Assembly (NCBI GenBank): GCA_021325615.1
Contig: JAJPGU010000010.1
Coordinates: forward strand, 62,001-126,000
Origin: Nitrososphaerota archaeon
GTDB taxonomy: Archaea; Thermoproteota; Nitrososphaeria; Nitrososphaerales; Nitrosopumilaceae
Reading direction: 5' to 3'
DNA: 64,000 nucleotides
The position numbers and the translations under genes are program-made. A model generated the notes under the pieces. That model was not told the origin of the DNA and did not search any database. It saw only the letters and a list, made by a program, of their open reading frames with translations. How positions within the stretch are numbered: position 1 is the stretch's first letter; each line of letters starts with the position of its first letter. This document shows, one piece after another, positions 16,789-26,419 of this stretch.

Positions 16789-18420
16789 TTGGCTTCAATT
16801 CAGCAGACACCACAAGGTCCCGTCCTAGTGCTAAAGGAGAGCGCCCTGCAGCAGAAGGGACGCGATGCCCAGAAGAACAATATTGCGGCGGCCAAGCTGG
16901 TCGCCGAACTTGTTAGGACCAGCCTAGGCCCTAGGGGAATGGACAAGATGCTTGTGGACTCTTTAGGCGATGTTACGATTACCAACGACGGCGCCACCAT
17001 ACTAAAGGAGATAGACGTGCAGCATCCTGCTGCAAAAATGATGGTGGAGATCTCAAAGACCGTAGACAACGAGGTAGGTGACGGGACCACCTCGTCGGTT
17101 GTATTCGGCGGCTCGCTCCTTGCCAAGGCCGAGGAGCTGCTGGAAAAGGACGTTCATGCTACAGTGATAATCGAGGGATTCCAGGCTGCTGCCGAGAAGG
17201 CGCTTTCCCTGCTTCAGGAGCTTGCAAAATCCGTGAGCCCCAGCGAGAAGGACGTGCTGCTAAAGGTGGCAAAGACCAGCATGGAATCAAAGCTAATCTC
17301 GGAGGACTCGGACATGCTCTCAAAGCTAGTCGTCGACGCCATCCTGCAGATAGTGGAGAAGGAGGCTGCCGGCAACAGGGTAGACCTTGACAACATCAAG
17401 GTCGAGAAGAAGGCAGGCGGCTCGATTCGAAACACCCAGCTCATCAAGGGGATAGTCCTTGACAAGGAGGTTGTGCACAGCGGCATGCCGACCAAGATGG
17501 AAAAGGCAAAGATAGCGCTGCTCAACTCCGCGCTCGAGATTGAAAAGACCGAGATGAGTGCAGAGATAAGGATAACAGACCCGACACAGATGCAGATGTT
17601 CCTAGAGGAGGAAAACAGGATGCTCAAGTCGATGGTGGACAAGATCCACGAGATAGGGGCAAACGTGCTCATCTGCCAGAAGGGAATCGACGACATTGCA
17701 CAGCATTACCTTGCCAAGCAGGGAATTCTTTCAGTAAGACGCGTAAAGGAAAGCGACATGGCAAAGCTTGCCAAGGCCACCGGCGGCAGAATCAGCAGCA
17801 ACATAGACGACATGACGCCAAAGGACCTTGGAAGCGCGGAGACGGTGGAACAAAGGAAGGTGGAGACAGAAAAGTGGGTCTTCATCGAGGGATGCAAGAA
17901 CCCACGGGCCATCACAGTCCTGATACGCGGGGGATCCCAGAGGGTCGTCGACGAGGTGGACAGGTCGCTTCATGACTCGCTTATGGTGGTAAAGGACGTT
18001 ATTGAAAAGCCCGCGGTAGTGGCAGGAGGAGGAGCCCCGGAGGAGTTCCTCTCGTCCAACCTAAAGGACTGGGCCGACAGGTTTGAGGGAAGGGAGCAGC
18101 TTGCGATAAAGAAATACGCGGAGGCCCTTGAGATCATTCCCCTTACGATAGCGGAAAATGCAGGAATGGACCCGATAAACACGATGGTGACGCTCAGGGC
18201 AAAGCAGAGCCAGGGCAAAAAGTGGACTGGGATTGATGCACGCAACACAAGGGTTGCTGACATGTACGCCCTTGATATCATCGAGCCGGTTGCGGTAAAG
18301 GAGCAGATAATCAAGTCCGCCACAGAGGCCGCATGCATGATCCTTAGGATAGATGACGTGATAGCGGCATCAGGCAAGGGCGGAGGCAGAGGCGGTCCCC
18401 CGATGCCACCAATGGGCTAG
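16789..18420 (+). CDS. thsA: Thermosome subunit (group II chaperonin)
   Basis: 543 residues, standard for archaeal Hsp60. Visible motifs are [13 protein letters not shown] near 44-56, the ATPase GDGTTSSVV near 97, VVAGGGAPE near 408 and a Gly/Met-rich C-terminus (GGPPMPPMG), which points into the cavity. It assembles double-ring ATP-dependent folding chambers in the cytoplasm. Start is TTG 16789 with GAGGAAAA upstream. The paralogue letter is arbitrary because other subunits may lie elsewhere. GrpE-DnaK-DnaJ are also in the window at 55-59 kb. Confidence 0.95.
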   Translation: MASIQQTPQGPVLVLKESALQQKGRDAQKNNIAAAKLVAELVRTSLGPRGMDKMLVDSLGDVTITNDGATILKEIDVQHPAAKMMVEISKTVDNEVGDGTTSSVVFGGSLLAKAEELLEKDVHATVIIEGFQAAAEKALSLLQELAKSVSPSEKDVLLKVAKTSMESKLISEDSDMLSKLVVDAILQIVEKEAAGNRVDLDNIKVEKKAGGSIRNTQLIKGIVLDKEVVHSGMPTKMEKAKIALLNSALEIEKTEMSAEIRITDPTQMQMFLEEENRMLKSMVDKIHEIGANVLICQKGIDDIAQHYLAKQGILSVRRVKESDMAKLAKATGGRISSNIDDMTPKDLGSAETVEQRKVETEKWVFIEGCKNPRAITVLIRGGSQRVVDEVDRSLHDSLMVVKDVIEKPAVVAGGGAPEEFLSSNLKDWADRFEGREQLAIKKYAEALEIIPLTIAENAGMDPINTMVTLRAKQSQGKKWTGIDARNTRVADMYALDIIEPVAVKEQIIKSATEAACMILRIDDVIAASGKGGGRGGPPMPPMG

Positions 18421-18429
18421 AAACCCTTC

Positions 18430-19425
18430 ATGCTAGAAAAATTCCGTAACACTGACATCGGACCCGTTGTAGTTTTAAACGATTTTTTCCTGGACAGGAT
18501 AATCTCGGTTTCTGACGTTGGGAGTTTTTACGGCCAGATCATGGAAAAGATAAACTTTGGCGGCAGCATACGGGACATACCGCAGAGGGACATCAAGGGC
18601 GGCAACGCGACAAACGTCGCCTTTGCGCTGGCAAGGCTTGGCTGCCCGGTTTCGCTTGTCACGGTTTCTGACAAGGCGGGGACCGCCCTCATACGGGAGA
18701 CCTTTGCGGGGCTTGACAACGTCAACCTTTACGTCATTGACGGCAGGCCCGGCAGGACCACCGCGCTGGAATTCCAGAACGGGGACCACATTGTAAACAT
18801 AATGTTCTCAGACCTTGGGGACAACGCGAACTTTGGCCCCGAAAGGCTGGGGGCCAAGGAACGGGGCGCGGTGGAGGGGGCCGGGGCCGTAATTGTCACA
18901 AACTGGGCCAGCAACATGAAGGGTACGGAACTTGCCAAGTTCGCCTTTGAAAAGTCGAAGGGGGCCCTCCACATCCTGGATCCGGCCGACATACAGACAA
19001 GGTCCAAGGAGTTCCGGGAGGCGCTTGGAAGGCTGGGACCTGACATGGACTCGCTTTGCATAAACGAGAACGAGTGCAACATCCTGCTGGGCCAGTACGG
19101 CCTTGGAAGGGCGTCTGGCACCGAGGAGACAAAGGACCTTGTAAAGGAGCTCTCGGCCAAGTCGTCCGTGCCTATAGACCTGCATGGCATATCAGGCTCG
19201 TACTGGACAGATGGCAGGGAGGCCTTGTTTGTAAAGTCATTTCCTGCAAGGCCCGTCCTGGTGACGGGGGCGGGGGATGTATGGGATGCGGCAAATGCGG
19301 TAGGATACATGGCGGAGCTCGAGCCTGATGAGAGGCTTCTCTTTGCCAACGCAACGGCGGCACTCTACGTATCAAGGGGCGTGCCCCCCACGTTTGAGGA
19401 GGCCCTGTCCCTTGCAAAAAGATGA
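18430..19425 (+). CDS. PfkB-family carbohydrate or nucleoside kinase
   Basis: 331 residues. The ribokinase fold is shown by the N-terminal GGNATNVAFALARLG (57-71) and the catalytic GAGDVWDAAN (about 279-288; Asp is the base). The family phosphorylates sugars, nucleosides and related compounds with ATP. The substrate cannot be read from sequence; archaeal relatives include ribose-1-phosphate, cytidine and fructose kinases. It begins 9 nt after the thermosome stop and is probably cotranscribed with it, an unusual pairing. Confidence 0.85.
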   Translation: MLEKFRNTDIGPVVVLNDFFLDRIISVSDVGSFYGQIMEKINFGGSIRDIPQRDIKGGNATNVAFALARLGCPVSLVTVSDKAGTALIRETFAGLDNVNLYVIDGRPGRTTALEFQNGDHIVNIMFSDLGDNANFGPERLGAKERGAVEGAGAVIVTNWASNMKGTELAKFAFEKSKGALHILDPADIQTRSKEFREALGRLGPDMDSLCINENECNILLGQYGLGRASGTEETKDLVKELSAKSSVPIDLHGISGSYWTDGREALFVKSFPARPVLVTGAGDVWDAANAVGYMAELEPDERLLFANATAALYVSRGVPPTFEEALSLAKR

Positions 19426-19463
19426 TCAAAGACAGGTACTGAAAAGAAGGCCGGGATTCACTG

Positions 19464-19625
19464 CTATGCCTTGAGGGAGAGGACTTTTCTGCAGTCGAGG
19501 CATTCTATGCGGTCATGGGTCTTGTGGAGCGAGTCGGAGCCGCACCTGAGGCAGATGAGGATGTACTTCCTGGAACTTTTAACGCCAAAGAAGTTGAGCA
19601 GGGCTACCTTTTTGCTGGATGCCAT
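19464..19625 (-). CDS. Small zinc-ribbon protein
   Basis: 53 residues from ATG 19625 (MASSKKVALLNFFGVKS), with two CxxC pairs, CLRCGS and CLDCRK, about 20 residues apart, i.e. one zinc ribbon. The frame is open 23 codons further upstream, including another ATG. I prefer the shorter form because it starts directly before the compact ribbon and a TATA-like GGATAAATC lies about 30 bp upstream. Function unknown. Confidence 0.6.
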   Translation of the reverse strand: MASSKKVALLNFFGVKSSRKYILICLRCGSDSLHKTHDRIECLDCRKVLSLKA

Positions 19626-19748
19626 ACTGGTTCTATGCCCGCCCGGGCGATTTATCCAGTCGGTATGCAGTGAAGTGCAATGCAAACACCGCATGCGGGA
19701 AATCCCGCCTGAAAAGACCCTTTCCCGGCAGGCCTGCTGCGGTAGCCG

Positions 19749-22508
19749 CTACTTTGCCGAATAGAGGTCGCCGCCGTAGGCGCTTACCGCTCCTGATGCC
19801 ACAAGGTTGTGGCTCGAGTCGTAGGCGTTGAGGGTTGACTTGATGGGAAAGTGGTACTGGCCAATCTCAAGCGAGGCCGAGCCCCCTGAGACCCCGGTCG
19901 AGTTGAGGACTGTCCCGGAGCTTTCCACAAGCGATATGGTTGCGGCGTTGCCTGGCAGGTTCTCGGCGGTTATTGCCTCGTTCGAGGTGACGTAATAGTC
20001 GGTAAACGTGCCTGTGAGCAACTGCCCTGCATAGGAAGTTTCAGGCTCTAGGTAGACGTTGAAGGGCGCAGGCATCTGAAGGTTCAGGCTGCCGCTTGAA
20101 TAAAAGAGGCTGCCGTCAAGGTAGACCTTTAGGTAGTTGTTGCCATTGGTGATGATGGTGCAGTCCCTCGTCAGGGGCTGGTTTGCCGAGTTGTCCATGG
20201 CAAGGACCGTCTCCGTTGTTGCCTGGTTGTAGTTTCCTGTAGACGATATCACGGCCCAGACGGTGGCCTGGTCGTTTGTAAGGGCCACGCAGGTTACGTA
20301 GTTGATGTATCCGTTAGCAGTCTGGACATACATTCCGTTGTTGTAAAACTCGTTGGAGGGAAGTGCCCTCAGGGGCGTGGTAATGACCGAGTGGAACAGC
20401 TCGGCATTCGTGTTGGGGCTTTCCGCAAAGAATCCGGCCCACGTGCCGTCCTTTGGAGCCTGCACGCCTATGTGGAGGCCGCTTGTATCCCTTGAGAACT
20501 GGTAGGGTGCGTTCTCGCTTGGGGCGTCACCTGTGTACTGCCAATAGCCCGGGCTTGACTGGAGCTGCTGCTGGCTTTCCGTCTCGTTTGTAAGCGAGTC
20601 TGACGCAACGAGGCCCGACTGCGACTGGGCAACGCCTGCGGTGGGCGGGGCACTGGTCGTTGCCGAGGCGTCACCGGAAGGTGTGCCTGTCCCAGCGGAG
20701 TTTGTTGCCGAGACCCTGTAGGTATAGGTGGTGCTGGGCTGGAGCCCCGTGTCAGAGTATGCCGTTGCAGTGCTGCCTGTGTTGGTAACCGTGGACCACG
20801 TAGACCCACCGTCAAGCGACCTCTCTATCTTGTAGCCTGTGACTGGCGAGCCGCCGTTGTTGGAGGGGGCGGTCCATGAAAGGTTGACCTGTGTTGAGGA
20901 CGTCGAAGTTGCGCTCAGGCCTGTCGGGGATCCGGGAGCGGAGGCCGTGCCGACTTGTACGGGATCTGACTTGATCTCTAGCGCAATGTCGTCCCACTGG
21001 TCGCCGCTGCTTGCAGTCCAGCTGCATGACGCGCTGCCTGGTGACGGCTCTATTGCCGAGCTTGATGCGCCCGTGATGGCGCCTGGGATGTTCGAGTCCC
21101 ACTGCTGGGTGCAAGTCGGGTTTGAAAGTGTGACTCCGCCGTAGATTGCAGGCAGGTCAAGGACAAAGCTGTTGGGATATGCGGTAGTAATCGAGATCGA
21201 GGGGCTTCCTGCGGCGGTGTTGTGGTTTGACGCGGTGGTGGGAACTGGGTTGGACTGGTCCACTCCGGAAAAGGCGTAGGCCCCAACCACGGCCGAGGTC
21301 TTGCCTGCCATGGACACCACAACGTCTCCTGTACCCGAGGGGTTCTTGAGATACCAGAATTCCGCGTCGTTGTTGTAAAATGAGGACGCGGCCTGCGTGA
21401 GGGGTACCCCGCCAAAGGTAACGGAGGCAACATTGTTGCTGTTTGCGCTGATGCCTACAACAAGGAGGCGGTCCGTGCCGTTGCCCGCCGCAAATCCGGG
21501 AAGCGTAACCTGGAAGGGAGAGGATGATACCGTGGCCGATGTTGACGCAACCTTGTTGAGGGATATGCCACCAGTCGTGCTTGTGGATCCTCCCGTTGTT
21601 GCCTGTGCAGTGTTGGAGGGAGTGCTCGTGCCTGCTGAGTTTATGGCCGAGACACGGTAGGTATAGGTGGTACCGGATTGCAGGCCAGAATCAGAGTAAG
21701 ACGTAGCTGCAGAGGCAGTGTTTGCCACGAGGGTGGACCATGTCGACCCACCGTCAAGCGACCTCTCTATCTTGTACCCTGTGACTGGCGAGCCGCCGTT
21801 GTTGGAGGGGGCTGTCCATGAAAGGTTGATCTGCGACGCTGAAACCGCGCTTGCCGCAAGGCCGGTGGGGGGCTGCGGTGCGCTGCTGCTGCCGGTGGAA
21901 TAGAATGCCGAGAGGACAGTGTTGGTGGAAATCGATATCTGCCTTGCGGGATTGGTGCTGCCGTTGTCCCAGTGGTTGAATACGGTATTTTGGTAGTCGT
22001 TTGCATAAACTGTATACTGCTGGCCGGACGTCAGTGAGAAATTAGCGGGTGAATAGCCTGTTGCCAAGTCCTTGCCGGTAGAGTCCTGAATCTCGATGTA
22101 GACACCTGTAATCTCGTTTCCTGAGAGGTCATAGGTATCCACGGTAAGGTTGACCGAGTTAGGACCTGTGGCAGTGCCACTTTTGGCCGATGGCTTGTGC
22201 GGGTCAAAGAAGAAGGACATGGCCACCCCGTTAACCGAGGTGCTGATGGTGCCGTTGCCGAAGACCTTGACACCTGCAACGGTGGTAGAGGCGTTGACCG
22301 AAATCGTGTCGTTGGGCAATGGGAGGCCCAGGCTTCCTGTAGAGGTCGTGCCGCCGGTTGAAGTAAGGTTGGAAGAAGTGGTAGATGTAGTGTTGTTAAT
22401 GGATGTCGTGTTCAGCGCTATCTGGGCAAAGGAGGAATTTACTGCGGGAACAAACAGGAGCGAAAGGACAATTCCTACGCTAAGTAGTGTGCGGTTCGTC
22501 AACGCCAT
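19749..22508 (-). CDS. Exported multidomain protein with two fibronectin type III domains
   Basis: 919 residues with a signal peptide (TLLSVGIVLSLLFVPAVNS, cleavage near SFA-Q). After a Thr/Ser-rich stretch come Fn3-1 (about 208-306), a middle beta domain (GISLNKVAST to about 520), Fn3-2 (about 521-619) and a C-terminal concanavalin-like module (YWQYTGDAPSENAPYQFSRD onward) that may bind carbohydrate. The two Fn3 domains are nearly identical, also in DNA. No membrane anchor is seen at the C-terminus, so it is secreted or held by other surface proteins. Role in adhesion is inferred. Fn3 and the middle module look bacterial in style, suggesting transfer. Confidence 0.82.
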   Translation of the reverse strand: MALTNRTLLSVGIVLSLLFVPAVNSSFAQIALNTTSINNTTSTTSSNLTSTGGTTSTGSLGLPLPNDTISVNASTTVAGVKVFGNGTISTSVNGVAMSFFFDPHKPSAKSGTATGPNSVNLTVDTYDLSGNEITGVYIEIQDSTGKDLATGYSPANFSLTSGQQYTVYANDYQNTVFNHWDNGSTNPARQISISTNTVLSAFYSTGSSSAPQPPTGLAASAVSASQINLSWTAPSNNGGSPVTGYKIERSLDGGSTWSTLVANTASAATSYSDSGLQSGTTYTYRVSAINSAGTSTPSNTAQATTGGSTSTTGGISLNKVASTSATVSSSPFQVTLPGFAAGNGTDRLLVVGISANSNNVASVTFGGVPLTQAASSFYNNDAEFWYLKNPSGTGDVVVSMAGKTSAVVGAYAFSGVDQSNPVPTTASNHNTAAGSPSISITTAYPNSFVLDLPAIYGGVTLSNPTCTQQWDSNIPGAITGASSSAIEPSPGSASCSWTASSGDQWDDIALEIKSDPVQVGTASAPGSPTGLSATSTSSTQVNLSWTAPSNNGGSPVTGYKIERSLDGGSTWSTVTNTGSTATAYSDTGLQPSTTYTYRVSATNSAGTGTPSGDASATTSAPPTAGVAQSQSGLVASDSLTNETESQQQLQSSPGYWQYTGDAPSENAPYQFSRDTSGLHIGVQAPKDGTWAGFFAESPNTNAELFHSVITTPLRALPSNEFYNNGMYVQTANGYINYVTCVALTNDQATVWAVISSTGNYNQATTETVLAMDNSANQPLTRDCTIITNGNNYLKVYLDGSLFYSSGSLNLQMPAPFNVYLEPETSYAGQLLTGTFTDYYVTSNEAITAENLPGNAATISLVESSGTVLNSTGVSGGSASLEIGQYHFPIKSTLNAYDSSHNLVASGAVSAYGGDLYSAK
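20791..20891. repeat. Fn3 repeat, copy 2
   Basis: About 100 bp that match 21732-21832 with only a handful of differences; both copies contain the same 19-bp run GACCTCTCTATCTTGTANC with one variable base. They encode the core of the two Fn3 domains (INLSWTAPSNNGGSPVTGYK and the VNLSW version). Confidence 0.85.
21732..21832. repeat. Fn3 repeat, copy 1
   Basis: Partner of 20791-20891. The similarity falls off quickly outside the Fn3 core, so the unit is the domain and not the whole region. Such close repeats can recombine, changing the domain number. Confidence 0.85.
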
Positions 22509-22650
22509 GCCAAACGATCAATATTAGTAAAATCATTACATATCTGAATATGCGTAAAATCTTACCTAAAAACAAACCATAATGATCTTAGTCAAAATGA
22601 TTTCAGACCGTCCTCCCAGGCCCAGGTAATTCCTTTGAAATATTTTCCAG

Positions 22651-24171
22651 CTAGCCTGTGACGCTTCCTATCTTTGTTGCCCACGTCTTTCCAAGTGCGG
22701 CGTAATCCAAGGTTCCTGAACCGTATTCACCAGCCACCCACACCTTTGTCGGGTCGCTCGGGTCTGTCCCGGCTCCAAAGTAGTCGCCATATCTGCAACC
22801 GGAGGTGCTGATGCAGCCGAGAAGTAGGGTTACGGGACCGTTCCCCTGCTGGAGCGCCGTCGGAGTTTCTACAGAGCCTGCCTGATCAGTTGAGGCCTGA
22901 GTAGTAACCTCGATACCGGGATAATCACTCGAAGATGAAAGCCCGTACACCATGACGAGATCGCCGTTTGCTGTCTGGCTTATGGCAGGGTAGAAGAGAT
23001 ACTTGCCTGCAATGCCGAAATCAAAATCCTGCATCACGGTCATTTGACCGGGCGTGGTGTTGTTTCCCGTACCAATCTTTACAAGGTGGAGGCATGATCT
23101 AGTGTAAGAGTCCCCTGAAGGAGTGCATGCGTTGTTGTGTGCAAGCCAGATTGTTCCGTTCGACCAAAACGCATCCTGCACACGCGAGTCTCCAGTATCA
23201 AGTGCCAATATCGTCCCCGGCTGGGTGGCGCTGGGAGGATCCGAAATGGATGATACTGGAAGCCTTGTTATCGAGACAGAAACGGGGTTTGGCGGGACTC
23301 CGTTTACCGAAAAGACCGCTATTATCGATCCTGCGACCCTGTTGGCAGTGCTTACCATGTATCCAGTCTCGGTGCTTGTAAGGGAGCGCACGGGGTGGAT
23401 GGAGAAGAAACTGGTTGATGTCTTGCTCACGAAGCTTGCAGGCGAGCAGGCCATCATGTCGGACTTGTTCAAGACCCAGTACTGCGTGTGCAGGAATTGC
23501 TGTGTAAACGAGCTAAAGACGTTTGCGGAAACTATGATCTTGTCGTCACTAGAGCCGATTATTGGCTGGTCTAGAATGGTATACCTTGGCCCCCTCACGG
23601 TGTAGACGCAAAAACCTCCTGTTGCATCGCTGGTGTCGGAAACCCCCACCTTTACGGTGCTTGCCGTGACATCGGTTATTGAGGTGACCCATCTTCCTCC
23701 CGACGAGTCATAGAAAACCTTCGGGTCTGAGATAAAATCAGTGCCTGTCCCAAAAAAGGTGGCAAGGTCAAACGGGGGACCCTGCGGCGTTCCGTCCTTT
23801 GCCCAAGCCTCTCCTTCCAAGTTTACCATCTCCATTATATTCAACGGCCCTGCTGCCACCTGGACATCTGGCGGGGTTACGTTATCATATCCAATGCCCT
23901 CTATCGTTGTGCTTGTTTCCACATTCTGCCCGGCATTTACCCTTGCGAGGACTTGCGGCGACTCGAGGGCCTTGACTCCTGCCGCAGTGTGAATCCTGTA
24001 GATTGGCACGCTCCTTTCCTTTTGGTTTACTGGCGCACGGGCCAGTTCCTTTATGGTAACCTTGTGGTCAGGCGCAATTTTTCCCTGCTCATCCCAGTAC
24101 GACTTTCCATATGCGGGTGTGACATGCATGATAGGCAGGGCCTGCGTCATCAGCAACAACGAAGAAATCAA
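22651..24171 (-). CDS. Exported protein of unknown function
   Basis: 506 residues from TTG 24171. The N-terminus is hydrophobic (MISSLLLMTQALPIMHVTPAYG), a signal peptide. The mature part is Ser/Thr/Gly-rich beta structure (for example DPKVFYDSSGGRWVTSITD and YPAISQTANGDLVMVYG), reminiscent of propeller or sialidase-like folds, with few cysteines. I do not recognise a named family. The frame is open further upstream across an AAAAAAACCCCCC run; a TTTAAAGC TATA box at about 24226-24233 would place a leaderless start near 24205, in another frame. The start is therefore uncertain. Confidence 0.7.
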   Translation of the reverse strand: MISSLLLMTQALPIMHVTPAYGKSYWDEQGKIAPDHKVTIKELARAPVNQKERSVPIYRIHTAAGVKALESPQVLARVNAGQNVETSTTIEGIGYDNVTPPDVQVAAGPLNIMEMVNLEGEAWAKDGTPQGPPFDLATFFGTGTDFISDPKVFYDSSGGRWVTSITDVTASTVKVGVSDTSDATGGFCVYTVRGPRYTILDQPIIGSSDDKIIVSANVFSSFTQQFLHTQYWVLNKSDMMACSPASFVSKTSTSFFSIHPVRSLTSTETGYMVSTANRVAGSIIAVFSVNGVPPNPVSVSITRLPVSSISDPPSATQPGTILALDTGDSRVQDAFWSNGTIWLAHNNACTPSGDSYTRSCLHLVKIGTGNNTTPGQMTVMQDFDFGIAGKYLFYPAISQTANGDLVMVYGLSSSSDYPGIEVTTQASTDQAGSVETPTALQQGNGPVTLLLGCISTSGCRYGDYFGAGTDPSDPTKVWVAGEYGSGTLDYAALGKTWATKIGSVTG

Positions 24172-24340
24172 GACAAATGAGATTTGGGGGGTTTTTTTGT
24201 ACAGTACAAGGAGATTGATTCCTGAGGCTTTAAACTGCGCTCACTGTAGGGGCAAGTGAAACTTTTCCGTAGTGCCACTCCATTCTATTTTATACCCAAG
24301 TTTAAAGTGAATACACGCCCCTAGGTACAGTACTCAAGGC

Positions 24341-24598
24341 ATGTCAAAATGGAGGCCGTCCCAATTTCTAATCTCGCAATTGCTGCACTTCTTCGCAGGT
24401 ACTGCCTTCGTTTTTGCCTCGGTTGCCCTCCACTATCCTTGGTATTACGGGGCCGTCATTATTCTGGTGATTTCAGGCGCAAAGGAGGTCACCTTTGACA
24501 GGTGGGTTGAGGGAGACAGCTATCGGGACGGTCTTATCGACTGGCTGTTTTATGCCCTGGGATGCCTTGTGGCGGCTGCCGTGATCGCCTTTTTCTAG
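24341..24598 (+). CDS. Small membrane protein
   Basis: 85 residues with two or three hydrophobic segments (about 15-32 and 34-46, then 66-84) and a charged loop AKEVTFDRWVEGDSYRDG. The loop D-R-W-x-E-G resembles small phage or VanZ-like membrane proteins only superficially. It is the only plus-strand gene in the surrounding minus-strand secreted block. Function unknown. Confidence 0.6.
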   Translation: MSKWRPSQFLISQLLHFFAGTAFVFASVALHYPWYYGAVIILVISGAKEVTFDRWVEGDSYRDGLIDWLFYALGCLVAAAVIAFF

Positions 24599-24617
24599 GC
24601 ACTAGCCCTTGCGGCCT

Positions 24618-25628
24618 TTATTTCAGGGTGCTTCCGACCAGGATGCCGTTGGCAAAGTAATCCCCAGTGGGACTGTCAGGAAGCAAGTCATATGTGAATT
24701 CATATTGGTACGGAACAAGATTTGATGATACTACGGTGGACCCGTCATATTTCTGGCCATTCTTGAGGGCGGCAACAGTCCCGCCGTCATACGTGGGATG
24801 GTTTGGAGAGGCGAAAAGCTCCCTTCCGTCTGCGAGCTTAAGGTCAATCACTCTGTGAGTCGTTCCTACAAAGGTGTGGTGAACCTCCAAGACCTTTGAC
24901 CTGATTACGTTTCCGTCCGAGTCAGTTGACCAAACGGACATCCCGACCGTGACATTCCTTATGTTTACCTCGCCGTTCGGGGTACTGATAAGGGAATTGG
25001 CGGACAGGCAGATGGGGCAGCCTCCGGGGCGCGGGGTGGTGGGCTTGCCCATTGTAACGGTGATGGAGTCGGGAAAGTTGATCGAGGTAATTACTAGTGG
25101 CGCAGACCCTTCGCAGGTCGGGTTGAGGGTGTCACCGACGTGCATGGTGGTGAAGACCCCGGGGCCGGGGTGCTGTATTGGAAAGGGATTGTTGTAATAG
25201 CCTGTGACGTTGTCGGCATTTATTGAGGAGATGGTAAATACGCCTACCCTATCGCCGGACCTGAACTTGGCAACATTTGTCAGGGCAAACGGGTTATGCT
25301 CTGCAACAATGTTGCCCCACCCGCGCGCTACGAGTTTTTGCGCTGTATCGGGAGTCACACACGCGGGAGAATTGTCGTGGGAATTTTGTACGAGTACAAG
25401 GCCTTGGGCACAAGTGACATCCTGGGGAGGAATTCCAGCCCTTGTCTGTTGCAGGGGCGTGTTCAGGGACAGGGGGTGGATGGTAGTGGAATTGTAAATG
25501 GCGCCTGCGGGGACGGCAGTCCCGTTAACAAAACCTGACATTTCCTGGCTTGCATATGAGGCATGCATGCAAAAAATGGTGGCCAGTAACAGTAGTACTG
25601 GAAAAAATGCCTTGCACGATAATGGCAT
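24618..25628 (-). CDS. Secreted protein with C-terminal Hint (hedgehog/intein) domain
   Basis: 336 residues from ATG 25628, chosen because it opens a clean signal peptide (MPLSCKAFFPVLLLLATIFC). An unassigned N-terminal domain of about 180 residues follows. From about residue 206 the Hint fold begins: a Cys at the splice-type junction (CLSANSLISTPNGEVNIRN), VGMSVWSTDSDGNVIRSKV, then block B ADGRELFASPNHPTYDG and an end YFANGILVGSTLK. Hint domains break the upstream peptide bond through a thioester. The usual terminal His-Asn of inteins is missing, as in hedgehog proteins, so N-terminal cleavage or transfer rather than full splicing is expected. An extracellular Hint protein in an archaeon is unusual. 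Confidence 0.75.
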   Translation of the reverse strand: MPLSCKAFFPVLLLLATIFCMHASYASQEMSGFVNGTAVPAGAIYNSTTIHPLSLNTPLQQTRAGIPPQDVTCAQGLVLVQNSHDNSPACVTPDTAQKLVARGWGNIVAEHNPFALTNVAKFRSGDRVGVFTISSINADNVTGYYNNPFPIQHPGPGVFTTMHVGDTLNPTCEGSAPLVITSINFPDSITVTMGKPTTPRPGGCPICLSANSLISTPNGEVNIRNVTVGMSVWSTDSDGNVIRSKVLEVHHTFVGTTHRVIDLKLADGRELFASPNHPTYDGGTVAALKNGQKYDGSTVVSSNLVPYQYEFTYDLLPDSPTGDYFANGILVGSTLK

Positions 25629-25773
25629 CGGAGCTTGCTCGCCGTTCAAACTCAAAAGTGTTTGGATCAAATTATTCTTTCCAAAACATTACGAATTTTC
25701 TCAGCATTTCCAATTTTTGGCAATCTTTCCTCCTTTTGGAAAATCGATCAATTAAGAAAATTGTTTCAGAAGA

Positions 25774-26295
25774 TTAGCCGGGAATCGAGAGGCCCTTCCT
25801 TAAAAGATCCATGACCTGTCCCAGGCCGTTAATGTTTCCAAGACCATAGGCAATTATCTTCTCAAGCATCTGCTGCTGGACGATGCCCGAGGATGTTTTT
25901 ATCGTGGAACGCAGCCAGCTCCTTGTCTTGCCGTCTGCAAGTTTCTGCGCTATTCTTTCCGCATTTTCAGGGCTAGATAAAAGGTCCAGGACTGGTTTTA
26001 GCATCCTTTTTGTATAAATGACGCCGTCCACGGTGATGAAGTAAAAATCCGACAACTCTGAATCCGCCTGAGCGGCATTTTTCAGGGCTGGCTGGCCCCT
26101 TCTGATGAGTCCCATCCTTTCAAGTTTGCCCAGCCCCTCGATCACATCCCTTTTTTGAAAGCCATCTGTCATCGCGGTAATGCAGCAGGCCTTGAGGACG
26201 TTCATTCCGCTTATCCCGCCCTCCGAATTATGCAGGTGCAAAAGTGCCCACTTTTGGAAGGGTGAAAGTACCTGTGGTGGATCTGCCGCCTTCAA
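25774..26295 (-). CDS. Winged-helix-like regulatory protein
   Basis: 173 residues. The first 110 look like a winged helix: helices at LSPFQKWALLHLHNS and KRDVIEGLGKLERMGLIRRG, then the wing FYFITVDGVIYTKRML. The C-terminus is helical and Gly-rich (AYGLGNINGLGQVMDL). DNA binding is inferred. Upstream, ACGGT and ACCGT half-sites around 26327-26348 could be its own operator. The target is unknown; the neighbouring exported genes are candidates. Confidence 0.55.
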   Translation of the reverse strand: MKAADPPQVLSPFQKWALLHLHNSEGGISGMNVLKACCITAMTDGFQKRDVIEGLGKLERMGLIRRGQPALKNAAQADSELSDFYFITVDGVIYTKRMLKPVLDLLSSPENAERIAQKLADGKTRSWLRSTIKTSSGIVQQQMLEKIIAYGLGNINGLGQVMDLLRKGLSIPG

Positions 26296-26419
26296 GGATG
26301 CGGTATGTTACCCCTCTAAACTAATAACGGTGATCATTTGTACCGTATTAACCTCTGGTCTTATCGTGGCGGATCCGCGGGTTAAATGCCGCGGGGATTT
26401 TCTTGCCACCGCAAAACAA

